From Paenibacillus sp. FSL H8-0537 (GTDB lineage: Bacteria; Bacillota; Bacilli; Paenibacillales; Paenibacillaceae), in contig NZ_CP150290.1 of NCBI RefSeq assembly GCF_038051995.1, positions 2,780,001 to 2,844,000 of the forward strand: a DNA stretch of 64,000 bases, read 5' to 3'. The notes beneath the pieces were generated by a model that did no database searches, had not been told where the DNA came from, and saw only the letters and a list, made by a program, of their open reading frames with translations. Made by a program: the position numbers and the translations under genes. This document shows, in pieces, positions 1-9,029 of this stretch (positions within the stretch are counted from its first letter, which is position 1; every line of letters begins with the position of its first letter).

Positions 1-54
1 GACTGCGGGTACAGCAATCAATAGGCCTCGAAACCAGTGAAACGGTACATTCAT
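1..54 (-). CDS. 5' end of a gene leaving the window (unknown product)
   Basis: On the minus strand an ATG at 54 opens a frame that stays open to the window edge. Its 18 residues (MNVPFHWFRGLLIAVPAV) look like the start of a membrane protein, with a basic residue before a hydrophobic run. A weak GGGAG lies about ten bases upstream. The start overlaps the stop of a 19-codon reading frame (ATGA). Too little is visible to name a product. Confidence 0.35.
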   Translation of the reverse strand, partial: MNVPFHWFRGLLIAVPAV

Positions 55-110
55 GTCGGATTAGCTCCCGCAGCGCAATAGGCTTTTATCGTCCTAAGGC
101 GTTTTTTCAT
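51..110 (-). CDS. possible 19-codon leader peptide
   Basis: A short minus-strand frame encodes MKKRLRTIKAYCAAGANPT. It begins 16 bases after an AGGAA and about 20 bases below an extended -10 (TGCTATAAT, minus strand, near 129-137). Its stop overlaps the start of the partial gene at 54, so it could be a leader peptide or translational coupler. No known leader family is recognised, and chance is a real alternative. Confidence 0.25.
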   Translation of the reverse strand: MKKRLRTIKAYCAAGANPT

Positions 111-239
111 TTTGATTCCTATCGTGTCATTATAGCATAATCGCCAAAAAACCGACTGTATACAGCAGGCGCTAATGATATGACTTTCGTCACCTTCATT
201 TTGTGACTTTGTAGAGCTGTATGCTTGCAAGCGGCGTTT

Positions 240-245
240 TATAAT
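240..245 (+). promoter_or_regulatory. -10 box of the ABC exporter operon
   Basis: A perfect TATAAT lies 37 bases before the chosen start of the ATPase gene. No good -35 is seen at 16-18 bases, so only the -10 is proposed. Confidence 0.35.
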
Positions 246-281
246 GGACACAAGATGATGAATAGGGAGGATGAGGGCTAT

Positions 282-1226
282 ATGAGCCTAGTAACATTTA
301 AAGATGTTGTTAAAAAATATGACAGCACCATTACCGTCAACCATTTGACTTTTGATATTGGCGAAGGCGAGATATTCGGACTGCTTGGGCCCAATGGAGC
401 GGGGAAAAGCACTTCGATCCATATGCTTTCGGGGCTGCTGCCTCTGAGCGGCGGCGAAATTACGGTAGGCGGATTTTCAATTCGCAAGCAGCCGCTGGAG
501 GTCAAGCGCCTCATTGGCCTAGTGCCGCAGGAGCTGGCGATTTACGACATGCTTACCGCTTGGGAAAATGTATCCTTTTTCGCAAAGCTGTATGGACTCA
601 GAGGCAAGCTGCTGAAGCAGCGGGTGGAGGAGTCGCTGCAATTTGTCGGGCTGCTGGAGCGGGCAAAAGACAAGCCGTCAACGTTTTCGGGCGGCATGAA
701 ACGCAGGCTTAACATTGCTTGCGCGATTACCCATCGCCCAAAGCTGATTATTATGGATGAGCCGACGGTTGGCATCGATCCGCAGTCGCGCAATCATATT
801 TTGGAGTCGGTGCGCGAGCTTAACCGTCTGGGTTCGGCCATTATTTACACGAGCCATTATATGGAGGAAGTAGATGCCATTTGCTCGAGAATCGGCATTG
901 TCGATAAAGGAAAGCTCATCGCCTGCGGCAGCAAGGAGCAGCTAAGGCAGCAGGTTGGGCAGGAGGAGCGGATTATTTTCGAAGTCGATCAGGCCCATCC
1001 GGCTGCGGCGAAGGAGATGGGCGAGCATCCAGCAGTTAAGCACATAGACGAGCAGGATGGTCAGCGGAGACTTGAGGTCACCGTGAAGGATTCGCCCTCC
1101 GTCCTTCAGGATTTGCTGTTTATTTTGCAAAAGCACGGCATTACGCTGCGCCAGCTGACCCGCGTCGAGCCGAATTTGGAGTCGTTGTTCCTCCAACTGA
1201 CCGGCCGCTCGCTGCGCGATGAATAG
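282..1226 (+). CDS. ABC-2 type transporter, ATP-binding protein
   Basis: This is the cytoplasmic ATPase of an ABC exporter, about 314 residues. Walker A (GPNGAGKS, residues 36-43), the signature FSGGMKRR, Walker B LIIMDEP and the H-loop YTSHY are all present. A C-terminal extension of about 90 residues is typical of the DrrA/CcmA-like drug and lipid exporter ATPases. The ATG at 282 is chosen because GGGAGG lies 11 bases upstream; the longer frame from 225 has no such site. Two permease genes follow immediately, with starts overlapping or adjoining the preceding stops, so the three form one operon. The substrate cannot be told from sequence; antibiotic or lipid export is the usual role for this family. 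Confidence 0.93.
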   Translation: MSLVTFKDVVKKYDSTITVNHLTFDIGEGEIFGLLGPNGAGKSTSIHMLSGLLPLSGGEITVGGFSIRKQPLEVKRLIGLVPQELAIYDMLTAWENVSFFAKLYGLRGKLLKQRVEESLQFVGLLERAKDKPSTFSGGMKRRLNIACAITHRPKLIIMDEPTVGIDPQSRNHILESVRELNRLGSAIIYTSHYMEEVDAICSRIGIVDKGKLIACGSKEQLRQQVGQEERIIFEVDQAHPAAAKEMGEHPAVKHIDEQDGQRRLEVTVKDSPSVLQDLLFILQKHGITLRQLTRVEPNLESLFLQLTGRSLRDE

Positions 1227-1239
1227 GAGGTGCGAAAGC

Positions 1240-2400
1240 ATGCGGACATGGTGGATTACGTTAACCTATGAATGGATAAAAATGAGTCGAATGCACGCGC
1301 TGCTTGTGGTGCTCGCTGCTCTTCCGCTGCTGCTCATCTATTTGCTCGGCAGCGCTTTTGACAGCGAAATCAAGCCGGCGAAGGTGGCGGTATACAATGC
1401 CGATCAAGGGACGATGCGAGAAGGTATAGATGCTTTTTGGCAAGGGGCTGACATCCTTCCATATGCCCGTCCCATAGCCCTCTCCTCGGAGGCTCAGGTG
1501 CGGGAAGAGGTGCAGGATGGAACGGCCGATTACGGCGTTATCATTCCTGCGGATTATTCCGACAAGCTTGCAGCCGGAGAAAGCGTTAGCTGGCACACTC
1601 TCGAAGGCCATGACGGGAGTAAAAACATTGCGGCCCATTCTATCGTTCGTGCGTACCTGTCTCAGGTGAACATGCAGGCGGCGGCCTTCAAGGTGCTTGG
1701 GCCTGAAAGCTTATCCGCGCTGGATAACCGTCAGACGGATGCCGCCGCACTCGTTGAAGTACAGACGCTGGGCGGCGGATCGGATCAATCCTTCGGCTCT
1801 GTATCGGCTATTCAATATTATTCTGTCGCTTATTTGATCATGTTTTTGCAGTATGGCGGCATGACAGGAGCCATTTCACTGCTGCGGCAAAAAAGAGAAG
1901 GAACCTTACAGCGCTTGTATGGCATCCCTGCCTCGTTCAGTGCGGTTGTAGCCGGCATTATTAGCGGAGCGGCGCTGCTCGGCGTGATGCAGACGATTAT
2001 TATGATTGTTTTTACCAAGTATGTTTACGGCGTCGATTGGGGAGGGGCATACTGGGGAATTGCCCTTATCTCACTGCTGACCATTATCGCGGGGTCTGGC
2101 CTGGCGCTGACGATAGCTTCTTTTGTCAAAACCGTCAAAACGATGCAGACGCTGTTTAACACGCTTATTTTCAGCATGACTTTTTTAAGCGGGGGTATGG
2201 TTGCGATGGTTCAGAATAAGCTGGGTCTCATCAGCAAGCTGAATATTAATTTTTGGGCCAATGCGGCGCTGCGTGGGCTGATGGATGGATCAAGCCGCGT
2301 TCTCGTTTGGCAAAATATCGGTATTTTGGCGGCTATAGCCGCAGTACTGGCTATTTTTGCGATTATTCGCTTGCCTAAGGTGGTGAAGCAGCATGCGTAG
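1240..2400 (+). CDS. ABC-2 type transporter permease 1
   Basis: An integral membrane subunit of the exporter, about 386 residues. An N-terminal membrane segment (residues about 17-37) is followed by a large extracellular domain of about 150 residues, then five or so hydrophobic segments in the C-terminal half. This is the ABC2_membrane_3 (YhgE/DrrB-like) arrangement. The start at 1240 is preceded by AGGAGG at 1225-1230, which overlaps the ATPase stop codon. A longer frame from 1219 would begin inside the ATPase and has no ribosome site. It probably pairs with the next gene as a heterodimeric membrane part. Confidence 0.9.
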   Translation: MRTWWITLTYEWIKMSRMHALLVVLAALPLLLIYLLGSAFDSEIKPAKVAVYNADQGTMREGIDAFWQGADILPYARPIALSSEAQVREEVQDGTADYGVIIPADYSDKLAAGESVSWHTLEGHDGSKNIAAHSIVRAYLSQVNMQAAAFKVLGPESLSALDNRQTDAAALVEVQTLGGGSDQSFGSVSAIQYYSVAYLIMFLQYGGMTGAISLLRQKREGTLQRLYGIPASFSAVVAGIISGAALLGVMQTIIMIVFTKYVYGVDWGGAYWGIALISLLTIIAGSGLALTIASFVKTVKTMQTLFNTLIFSMTFLSGGMVAMVQNKLGLISKLNINFWANAALRGLMDGSSRVLVWQNIGILAAIAAVLAIFAIIRLPKVVKQHA

Positions 2401-3544
2401 CCTGCCAATTGCGATGCAGCTCATTCGCAGAACGATGGGCACTCGCCGGGGCTTTTTTCTAAATGTGCTGCTTCCTGCAATCGCCTTGTCGGTTATTGCT
2501 GGTTTGTTCAGCAGCCTGCAAGCGGATAAAGAAATTATTGCTGTCAGCAATGCAGATCGAGGAGCTTTCGGCGCTTACATGCTGGATCTTGTCAATCAGG
2601 ACTCGCTTTATGAGGTGAAAATGCAGACAGATTCGACGGGCAAGCTGGTTAGGGAAGCTGTTGCAACTGGTGACGCAGATGCGGCGATTTTTATTCCAGC
2701 CGATTTTACGGAGCGTTTGCTTGCCGGCGAGCAGCCGCAGCCGGTGCTATATCGCTGGACGGAGCAGTTGTGGAACGCCTCGCTGCTATCCTCGCTTGAG
2801 ACTCAGGCGCGCAGTATGGCAGCTTCCGTCGAATTGCTGCAATCGGCCTCTGGCGGTGCTGCGCTCGATGCCGGGAAGCTTAGCGAGCTGCTGGAGCAGC
2901 AGGCGAGGCATGCGGTCAGCGCGCAACATACTCCTATGAAGCTAGGTGTAGTTGCTGCCAATCCGATTATGATTGGGTCGATTTTGCTTTTTCTCATGCT
3001 GCTGGTCAGCCAGTCTGTCGGCTTCATTATGGAGGATCGTGAAATGCGGACGATGCAGCGCATGTATACAGCGCCGCTTCGCGCCCTTGATATTGCTTTA
3101 GGCAATTATTTAGGCAGCATAATAGTGGGTACCATTCAGCTTGTGCTGGTGCTTTCGCTGACTTATTTTGTGTTTGGATATTCGCCAGGCGTTTCCTTCG
3201 GGGCTATGCTTTTCGTATTGGAATGCTTTATGCTGGCGGCAATAGGCGTTATGACGGCAGTTGGGGGACTCGTGCGAAATGCCCATCAGCTGAGTCAAAT
3301 CAATTTGCTCATAGTCACGCCTACCTCGATGATCAGCGGCTGTTTTTTTCCGCTATCGATGATGCCGGATTTTTTGCAGAAGCTGGCCAATTTTATGCCG
3401 CAAAAATGGGCGCTGCTGGCCATTGACCGACTGAGCATAGGTGGCGGGCTCATAGATATTGCCCAGCCGATTCTGATTTTAATGCTGTTCGCCGTCATCC
3501 TGCTTATTTTCGGAGCAGCTGTGCTTCGTCCAAGTCATCAATAA
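2393..3544 (+). CDS. ABC-2 type transporter permease 2
   Basis: The second membrane subunit, 383 residues, has the same topology as its neighbour: one N-terminal helix, a long outside loop to about residue 180, then a cluster of helices. Its ATG at 2393 lies inside the last codons of permease 1 (8-base overlap), pointing to translational coupling. Two different permeases plus one ATPase suggests a heterodimeric membrane domain. No terminator is obvious downstream. Confidence 0.9.
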   Translation: MRSLPIAMQLIRRTMGTRRGFFLNVLLPAIALSVIAGLFSSLQADKEIIAVSNADRGAFGAYMLDLVNQDSLYEVKMQTDSTGKLVREAVATGDADAAIFIPADFTERLLAGEQPQPVLYRWTEQLWNASLLSSLETQARSMAASVELLQSASGGAALDAGKLSELLEQQARHAVSAQHTPMKLGVVAANPIMIGSILLFLMLLVSQSVGFIMEDREMRTMQRMYTAPLRALDIALGNYLGSIIVGTIQLVLVLSLTYFVFGYSPGVSFGAMLFVLECFMLAAIGVMTAVGGLVRNAHQLSQINLLIVTPTSMISGCFFPLSMMPDFLQKLANFMPQKWALLAIDRLSIGGGLIDIAQPILILMLFAVILLIFGAAVLRPSHQ

Positions 3545-3697
3545 TGAGCATTCAGCTTCCCTATTGAATCGTTTACAATAGTGCATGTACTTGCTCACTG
3601 GCGCAGCTGCTGGTGGGGAGTGCTTGCGCTATTTTTGCGTCGACTTGTTGCCGAGAATGCCTGAAAATCGAGCGGTATAAAAATAAGGAGCGATAAG

Positions 3698-3727
3698 TGA
3701 ACCTTTTGACTCCGTTAATTGTTTATA
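3698..3727 (+). promoter_or_regulatory. candidate ECF sigma-type promoter
   Basis: TGAACCTTTT at 3698-3707 and GTTTATA at 3721-3727 resemble the AAC-containing -35 and weak -10 of Bacillales ECF sigma promoters. Its place 40 bases before the sigma gene fits positive autoregulation. This is inference from motif and position only. Confidence 0.4.
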
Positions 3728-3766
3728 GGGTGTACATGGCAAGAGCGAGAGGAGGGAAAGCGGGTT

Positions 3767-4324
3767 ATGACGGAAAGAGAGCTGTTTGAGCAATATAACA
3801 AGGACGTCTATAAAACGTGCTACTATATGCTCCGAAATGCAGCGGACGCGGAAGATATATGCCAGGAAGTGTTCGTGACGGCATTCCGCAAGGAATGGCG
3901 GCAGGTTGAGCAGCTGAAAGCGTGGCTGCTGCGTTTGACAGTTAATTCCTGTCTAAATGCAATCCGCCGCTCCAAAAACGGGAGGCTGAAAGAAAGCTTA
4001 AGCGGCTGGCTGTCGCGCAGACAACCGGAAACGGTGGAGCAGGTGGTCGAGAAGCGGGAAGCGCATCAAGAATACAGCAGGCTCGTGGAGCAGCTGCCGC
4101 TGAAAATCCGCACGGTAATAGCGCTGCGCTATATGCAGGAGCAGACAATGCCAGAAATAGCGGACATTCTAGGTATTCCTGTAGGCACGGTGAAGTCGCG
4201 GCTGCACAAAGGGTTAAAGCTGATGAAGCAGTCGCTGGAGGCCAAAGACGGTAATTATGAACAAGGAGGCATGCATTATGAAACCATCAGAGAACGAAAT
4301 GATTCAGCGCTTGAAAAAAGCTGA
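3767..4324 (+). CDS. RNA polymerase sigma factor, ECF (sigma-70 family)
   Basis: An alternative sigma factor of about 185 residues. Region 2 is near residues 5-70 (core-binding and -10 contacts, with AEDICQEVFVTAF). Region 4 is near residues 105-160 (LPLKIRTVIALRYMQE, then the helix-turn-helix IADILGIPVGTVKSRLHKG). The ATG at 3767 follows GAGGAGGG at 3748-3755; the frame from 3719 is not preceded by a ribosome site. The 3' end overlaps the anti-sigma gene by 47 bases, the usual arrangement for co-translation of the pair. The signal it answers to is unknown. Confidence 0.93.
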   Translation: MTERELFEQYNKDVYKTCYYMLRNAADAEDICQEVFVTAFRKEWRQVEQLKAWLLRLTVNSCLNAIRRSKNGRLKESLSGWLSRRQPETVEQVVEKREAHQEYSRLVEQLPLKIRTVIALRYMQEQTMPEIADILGIPVGTVKSRLHKGLKLMKQSLEAKDGNYEQGGMHYETIRERNDSALEKS

Positions 4325-5999
4325 ACCGCCAGCCTATCCTGATTTTGAGGCGATGTGGCAGCGAATTGGGCATGCAGGCGTTGAAGCTGCTGCCAGCAGC
4401 AAGGAGGCAGTCGGAACAGCAGGTTTTCAAGTTAGCGGAGCAAGCTCGCAGCAGGGCAGCGGTGCGGAAGCATCGGGACGCGAAGCGGTGCGCCTGTTGA
4501 AGAAGCCGCGCAGCCTGAGGCGTGGTCTAGTGATTGCGGCGGCAATTGCATTAGTTGCGGCGACTCCTGTTTTTGCCTATCAACTAGATTGGGTTCATCT
4601 GTTGAATGGCAGAAGCGGCATTCAATCGGCTCTTGCTCAAGGCATGGGACAAAAAATGGAGAAGTCGGCCGTACAGGACGGCGCGATCTTTACGATTCAT
4701 ACGGCGGTTGTTGATGACAACCGTACAGTATTGCTTTACAGTCTCGCTCCAGCCGGCGGAGAGGACGGTTATTTATCCTTTTCAGATATGCGATTGACGG
4801 ATTCAAAGGGGAAAGCGATTGAAGGCAGCTATTCGATGAGAGGCTGGGATGAGGCCAGCCATTCATACCGTGGTTATTTCGAGACGGAATGGACGCCAGA
4901 GCAGCTGGTGGATCAGGTGGATTTTTCGGCGTCGGGGGCAAGCTTTATTTCGAACGCCGCCATCCCAATAGAGCTGGACCTAACTAGCGATAGCATACAA
5001 CGCTTTAATTTGGATCAGGATGGGATGGGCAAGCTGGAGGTCCAGCTTTTCAAGCAAAATGGGGATGAGGTTTTGCTTTCCTCCGCGCTCAGCTTTACAG
5101 ATGAAACTGTAAAGGGTTATGCGTTCCCAGAGTTAACAATTAAGAGCGGGGACAGTCTCGTTAAAACAAGCCGCAGCGGGACATTTGGGAAGCCGGGGCC
5201 TAATGGTGAATATACGATGCTGCAATATTTTAAGCTGAGTGATTTAACGAGCAGCGATTTTACCTATAGCCTCAGCTATGCCCGTGAAGAAGGACAAATT
5301 GACGGAGGGTGGAGCATACCGCTTGAGCTGGACAAGCAGCAGATGCTTTCCGGCACGATTAAACGTGACGTTCAGGTGCCGATTGATTTGCAGCAAAATA
5401 GCTTTAAAATCGATCAGATTGTCATTACGCCAACCCAAATCAGGCTTACAACAAGCCATGAGCAAAAATATATGCAGTACCCTTTCCAAAATTATAAGCT
5501 CGATGTTGGAGGAACATTGTTAGAAGGTTACCTTTGGGGAGGCAGTGAACCTTATAACAATGCTATACGGTTTGAGCGTCCGCAGGGACTTGTTATTTCG
5601 GAGCAGACCCCGATTACGCTCATTCAAAGCTATGAGGTAACAACGCATACAGACAAAGATGCAGTCATTCATTTGAGCGATATAAAGGAAGAGAAGCAGT
5701 ACATGACGACGGAAGTAGGCGGCTATCCAGTTAAGTGGACCTATTACCGTAAAGGTTCAGATGTGTTCATCCAAAACGAAAGCGACGACAAAACGTTCGG
5801 CGGTGTCAACCAGACGTTCCGTGGAAAAGGGAGAGACAGCGTGCCTAGCGAAATACTAACCGCTAATTTCTCCGGCGACGGCATTAACAGCTCGACAGAG
5901 GTTTACCGGAACTATGAGGGAGACAGCCTTGATTTGTCCATCTATTACTACACGACGGATGCACCGGATAAGGAGCTGCGCACGCCGCTGCTGCCATAA
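4278..5999 (+). CDS. DUF4179-type membrane anti-sigma factor
   Basis: About 573 residues. The N-terminal part (1-80) is predicted cytoplasmic and would bind the sigma factor. One membrane helix lies near residues 82-100, preceded by basic residues (KKPRSLRR). The remaining 470 residues would be extracellular and beta-rich, as in the DUF4179/DUF5643 proteins that accompany ECF sigma genes in Paenibacillus and Bacillus. The start at 4278 has AAGGAGG at 4263-4269. An Ala/Ser/Gln-rich linker (residues 35-70) separates the sigma-binding part from the helix. The sensing function is inferred from context. Confidence 0.82.
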   Translation: MKPSENEMIQRLKKAEPPAYPDFEAMWQRIGHAGVEAAASSKEAVGTAGFQVSGASSQQGSGAEASGREAVRLLKKPRSLRRGLVIAAAIALVAATPVFAYQLDWVHLLNGRSGIQSALAQGMGQKMEKSAVQDGAIFTIHTAVVDDNRTVLLYSLAPAGGEDGYLSFSDMRLTDSKGKAIEGSYSMRGWDEASHSYRGYFETEWTPEQLVDQVDFSASGASFISNAAIPIELDLTSDSIQRFNLDQDGMGKLEVQLFKQNGDEVLLSSALSFTDETVKGYAFPELTIKSGDSLVKTSRSGTFGKPGPNGEYTMLQYFKLSDLTSSDFTYSLSYAREEGQIDGGWSIPLELDKQQMLSGTIKRDVQVPIDLQQNSFKIDQIVITPTQIRLTTSHEQKYMQYPFQNYKLDVGGTLLEGYLWGGSEPYNNAIRFERPQGLVISEQTPITLIQSYEVTTHTDKDAVIHLSDIKEEKQYMTTEVGGYPVKWTYYRKGSDVFIQNESDDKTFGGVNQTFRGKGRDSVPSEILTANFSGDGINSSTEVYRNYEGDSLDLSIYYYTTDAPDKELRTPLLP

Positions 6000-6052
6000 A
6001 AACGATAAGATGCTCCAAAAAGATTAGTTCGAGCGCATCCAGCGCTTGCTGC

Positions 6053-6090
6053 AAGCCGCCCAATTTGGGCGGCTTGTATTATTTTTTTGC
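6053..6090 (+). terminator. terminator after the sigma/anti-sigma operon
   Basis: A perfect 9-bp stem (AAGCCGCCC / GGGCGGCTT) with a 5-base loop, followed by a T-rich run. Confidence 0.85.
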
Positions 6091-6239
6091 CCAAAATCAG
6101 CTTTTGCATTAAAATTAGTCAATAAACCAAGTTGCCAGAACATAGGATGGAGTATAAGATAGAAACAAGAACAAATTGTCAGAACATTTAGTCAAATTTG
6201 TGAAAGGTGTTACGACACAGTTTTGAAGGAGGGATTGCC

Positions 6240-6836
6240 GTGAATAAGAGCCACGAAGTCGAGTATTGCAATTTGGAGCTGCGATTTGAACGGCGGCAAA
6301 TCCAAAATCTCATCCGCGATCTCATTCAGGAAGGGTACTCCTTGTATTGGAGCGAAACGGAGGTCCAGTTTCTCATCTCGATTCGAACAGGCCGCAAGCT
6401 GGTGAAGCTTAAGTTTCAGCGGATGAAGGATAGCTACAAGATGGTGGGAGACTATGTAATCCGGGACGAGAGGTTGTCGGAGCTGCTGGAAAAGCTCATT
6501 AATGATTCCAGAGGTCATGCGGTGGTCAAGCGAATGAAGGATCGTCAAATCGTCATTGAGAGCATTATGTTCGGTGAGATTATACGACTTGTGGAGGTGT
6601 CCGGTATGGAACATCGGATTATTTATCAGAAGAAGCCGCTTGTCACCATGGAAGAAATGATCAAAGCTTTTCAATCCAAACGAGCAGAGGAGCGCGTTCC
6701 GGTGCTGCGCTATGAGCTTGATTACGAGCTATCCGTTCTGCATGAAGCACTGGGAGCTGAGGATGAGGCTGCTGTCCTTTCGTCAAAAGCAAAGCTTGGC
6801 GAGCTGCGGCTGGAAATGCTGCAACTTGAATTGTAA
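6240..6836 (+). CDS. conserved hypothetical protein, 198 residues
   Basis: The family is not recognised. The protein is highly charged, has no membrane segment, and mixes beta-rich (residues 35-70, 110-125) with helical sequence (residues 75-95, C-terminal 50). It ends in a leucine-rich helical stretch (LGELRLEMLQLEL). GTG at 6240 is chosen as start because GAAGGAGGG sits six bases upstream. It is monocistronic, flanked by terminators at 6053 and 6880. No catalytic motif is visible. Confidence 0.75.
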   Translation: MNKSHEVEYCNLELRFERRQIQNLIRDLIQEGYSLYWSETEVQFLISIRTGRKLVKLKFQRMKDSYKMVGDYVIRDERLSELLEKLINDSRGHAVVKRMKDRQIVIESIMFGEIIRLVEVSGMEHRIIYQKKPLVTMEEMIKAFQSKRAEERVPVLRYELDYELSVLHEALGAEDEAAVLSSKAKLGELRLEMLQLEL

Positions 6837-6879
6837 ACGTCGTCTATTTCAGAACAAAGGTTGTACAAAATAGATAAAG

Positions 6880-6918
6880 CGGGATTAGCCACTGCGGTTA
6901 TTCCCGTTTTTTTTATTT
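6880..6918 (+). terminator. terminator after the 6240 gene
   Basis: An 11-bp stem (CGGGATTAGCC with GGTTATTCCCG, one mismatch and one G-T) is followed by eight T. The 200 bases from there to gnd hold no gene; an AT-rich stretch near 6920-7090 presumably carries the gnd promoter, but no clear -35/-10 pair was found. Confidence 0.85.
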
Positions 6919-7127
6919 TTTCTTAAAATATATTCAGAATGGCAACGCCGTTAGCTAGTGGAAGGTCGCATTCTGGCGCAATATAAGGTAAACTTTCTAA
7001 AGCGGTCAATAAAACTGATGGTGTTTTGGTTATATTTTTAAACCCTACTAGTTTTCTTCTCTGCACAAAAGGAGTAAAATAGAGCTATTGTTGACCCAAA
7101 TACAATAACAAAGGATGGAAGAACCAG

Positions 7128-8540
7128 ATGTCTAAACAGCAAATCGGTGTAATTGGCTTGGCAGTCATGGGCAAAAATTTGGCCCTTAATATTGAAAGCA
7201 GAGGCTTTACGGTGTCGGTATTTAACCGTTCCCGCGAGAAAACGGACGACCTGATCCAGGAAGCAGCAGGCAAGAATCTCGTTGCTGCTTATACAGTGGA
7301 AGAGTTCGTACAATCGCTTGAAGTGCCGCGCAAAATCCTTATCATGGTACAAGCAGGCGCGGGTACTGATGCTACAATTGACTCCCTGTTGCCGCATCTG
7401 GACAAAGGCGACATCATTATCGACGGCGGCAACGCTTATTTCCCTGACACACAGCGCCGTTCCAAAGCGCTTGAAGATAAAGGCATCCGCTTCATCGGCA
7501 CGGGCGTATCCGGCGGCGAAGAGGGCGCACTGAAAGGCCCTTCCATCATGCCAGGCGGACAAGAGTCAGCTTACAAGCTGGTTGAGCCAATCCTTACAGC
7601 TATTTCGGCAAAAGTCGGCGACGACGCTTGCTGCACATACATTGGACCAGACGGCGCAGGCCACTATGTAAAAATGGTGCATAACGGCATCGAGTACGGC
7701 GACATGCAGCTGATCTGCGAAGCTTACGATCTGCTCAAAAACGTGCTTGACGTTAGCGTTGAAGAGCTGCACAGCATTTTCAGCGAGTGGAACAAAGGCG
7801 AGCTGGACAGCTACCTGATTGAAATTACAACCGACATCTTCTCGAAATACGATGAAGAAACAGGCAAGCCGATGGTAGATGTGATTTTGGACTCCGCTGG
7901 TCAAAAAGGTACTGGCAAATGGACAAGCCAAAGCTCGCTCGATTTGGGCGTTCCTCTTTCGATCATTACGGAATCCGTATTTACCCGCTTCCTGTCCGCA
8001 ATGAAGGAAGAGCGCGTAGCAGCAAGCAAAGTGCTTAGCGGTCCTGCAAAACAACCATTCCAAGGCGACAGAGCGGCATTCATCGAATCCGTACGCAAAG
8101 CCTTGTTTGCAAGTAAAATTTGCTCTTATGCGCAAGGTTTTGCTCAAATGCGTGCAGCTTCCGATGAATATAATTGGAACCTGCAATACGGCGAAATCGC
8201 GAAAATCTTCCGCGGCGGCTGCATTATCCGTGCCCGCTTCCTGCAAAACATTACAGATGCTTACAACCGCGATGCGGATCTGCGCAACCTGCTGCTTGAT
8301 CCTTACTTCAAGGAAATCGTTGAATCGTACCAAGGCGCATGGCGTGAAGTGGTTTCCGTAGCTGTAGCAAACGGTACGCCAGTTCCGGCATTCGCAAGTG
8401 CGCTTGCTTACTTTGACAGCTACCGTACAGAGCGTCTTCCAGCGAACCTGCTTCAAGCACAACGCGACTACTTCGGCGCACATACGTTCAAGCGTCTGGA
8501 CAAAGAAGGCACATTCCACTATAACTGGATTCAATCTTAA
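7128..8540 (+). CDS. gnd: 6-phosphogluconate dehydrogenase, decarboxylating
   Basis: Oxidises 6-phosphogluconate to ribulose 5-phosphate and CO2 in the pentose phosphate pathway. It has 470 residues, full length for the family. The N-terminal Rossmann motif ([15 protein letters not shown]) is followed by NRSREK, the NADP-type determinant. The substrate loop [19 protein letters not shown] and the catalytic Lys region [16 protein letters not shown] are intact, as is the C-terminal tail (GTFHYNW). An AAAGGATGG ribosome site precedes the ATG. It is monocistronic with a strong terminator. The enzyme also supplies pentose phosphates to transketolases such as the pair in the 25-27 kb cluster. Confidence 0.97.
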   Translation: MSKQQIGVIGLAVMGKNLALNIESRGFTVSVFNRSREKTDDLIQEAAGKNLVAAYTVEEFVQSLEVPRKILIMVQAGAGTDATIDSLLPHLDKGDIIIDGGNAYFPDTQRRSKALEDKGIRFIGTGVSGGEEGALKGPSIMPGGQESAYKLVEPILTAISAKVGDDACCTYIGPDGAGHYVKMVHNGIEYGDMQLICEAYDLLKNVLDVSVEELHSIFSEWNKGELDSYLIEITTDIFSKYDEETGKPMVDVILDSAGQKGTGKWTSQSSLDLGVPLSIITESVFTRFLSAMKEERVAASKVLSGPAKQPFQGDRAAFIESVRKALFASKICSYAQGFAQMRAASDEYNWNLQYGEIAKIFRGGCIIRARFLQNITDAYNRDADLRNLLLDPYFKEIVESYQGAWREVVSVAVANGTPVPAFASALAYFDSYRTERLPANLLQAQRDYFGAHTFKRLDKEGTFHYNWIQS

Positions 8541-8554
8541 TCGAGACCTTAAGA

Positions 8555-8593
8555 GGAGCGAGCGGCATTATTCGTGCGGCTCGCTCCTTTTTG
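8555..8593 (+). terminator. bidirectional terminator between gnd and the convergent gene
   Basis: GGAGCGAGC pairs with GCTCGCTCC, with an inner GCA/TGC stem, followed by TTTTT. On the minus strand the stop codon of the convergent gene lies in the loop. Confidence 0.85.
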
Positions 8594-8891
8594 CTGCGAT
8601 TAAACCGTGGGACGCTTCCTTCAGCCAGCTCCGCAAACGATCGGCTTCCTGGTCGGAAGCGCGTCCGCGATGAATGAGGCTCATGGCCGCTTCAGCAAAG
8701 CAATGAAAATTACGCATCAATCGTGGCTGCGACAAACCTGTTAAACCAGGATCATCGTCAGCCACCTTTTTTTTAATATATTCGAGCATCCAGATGACAT
8801 CTTCGCGGGAAAGCGGATGATTGGGGTTTAAAATACGGCTAATACGCAATTCCGCCTTCTGTGCGGCTGAGTGTTCACGATCATTGGTCAT
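8568..8891 (-). CDS. small hypothetical protein, 107 residues
   Basis: Soluble, helical and not recognised. The minus-strand ATG at 8891 follows AGGAGGG (8900-8906), a strong ribosome site, which supports a real gene. The sequence is rich in charged residues with a central LSREDVIWMLEYIKKK helix and a DPGLTGLSQPRLMRNF segment. It converges on gnd and its stop codon falls in the loop of the shared terminator. Confidence 0.75.
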   Translation of the reverse strand: MTNDREHSAAQKAELRISRILNPNHPLSREDVIWMLEYIKKKVADDDPGLTGLSQPRLMRNFHCFAEAAMSLIHRGRASDQEADRLRSWLKEASHGLIAAKRSEPHE

Positions 8892-9029
8892 GACGGCAGC
8901 CCTCCTATCGTTCTAATTATTATCAACGATACGGCAAAACGAACTTTTTTATACCCGATTCGCTGCAAAAAATGATATGATGGTTGAAGAAATTAATAGG
9001 ATACACTAATTTGATGGGGGCACTAGAGA

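Noticed and set aside
7566..8534. 322-codon minus-strand reading frame antisense to gnd
   Set aside because: It lies fully inside gnd, has no ribosome site, and its protein is Cys/Phe-rich with no family; typical shadow of a biased codon pattern.
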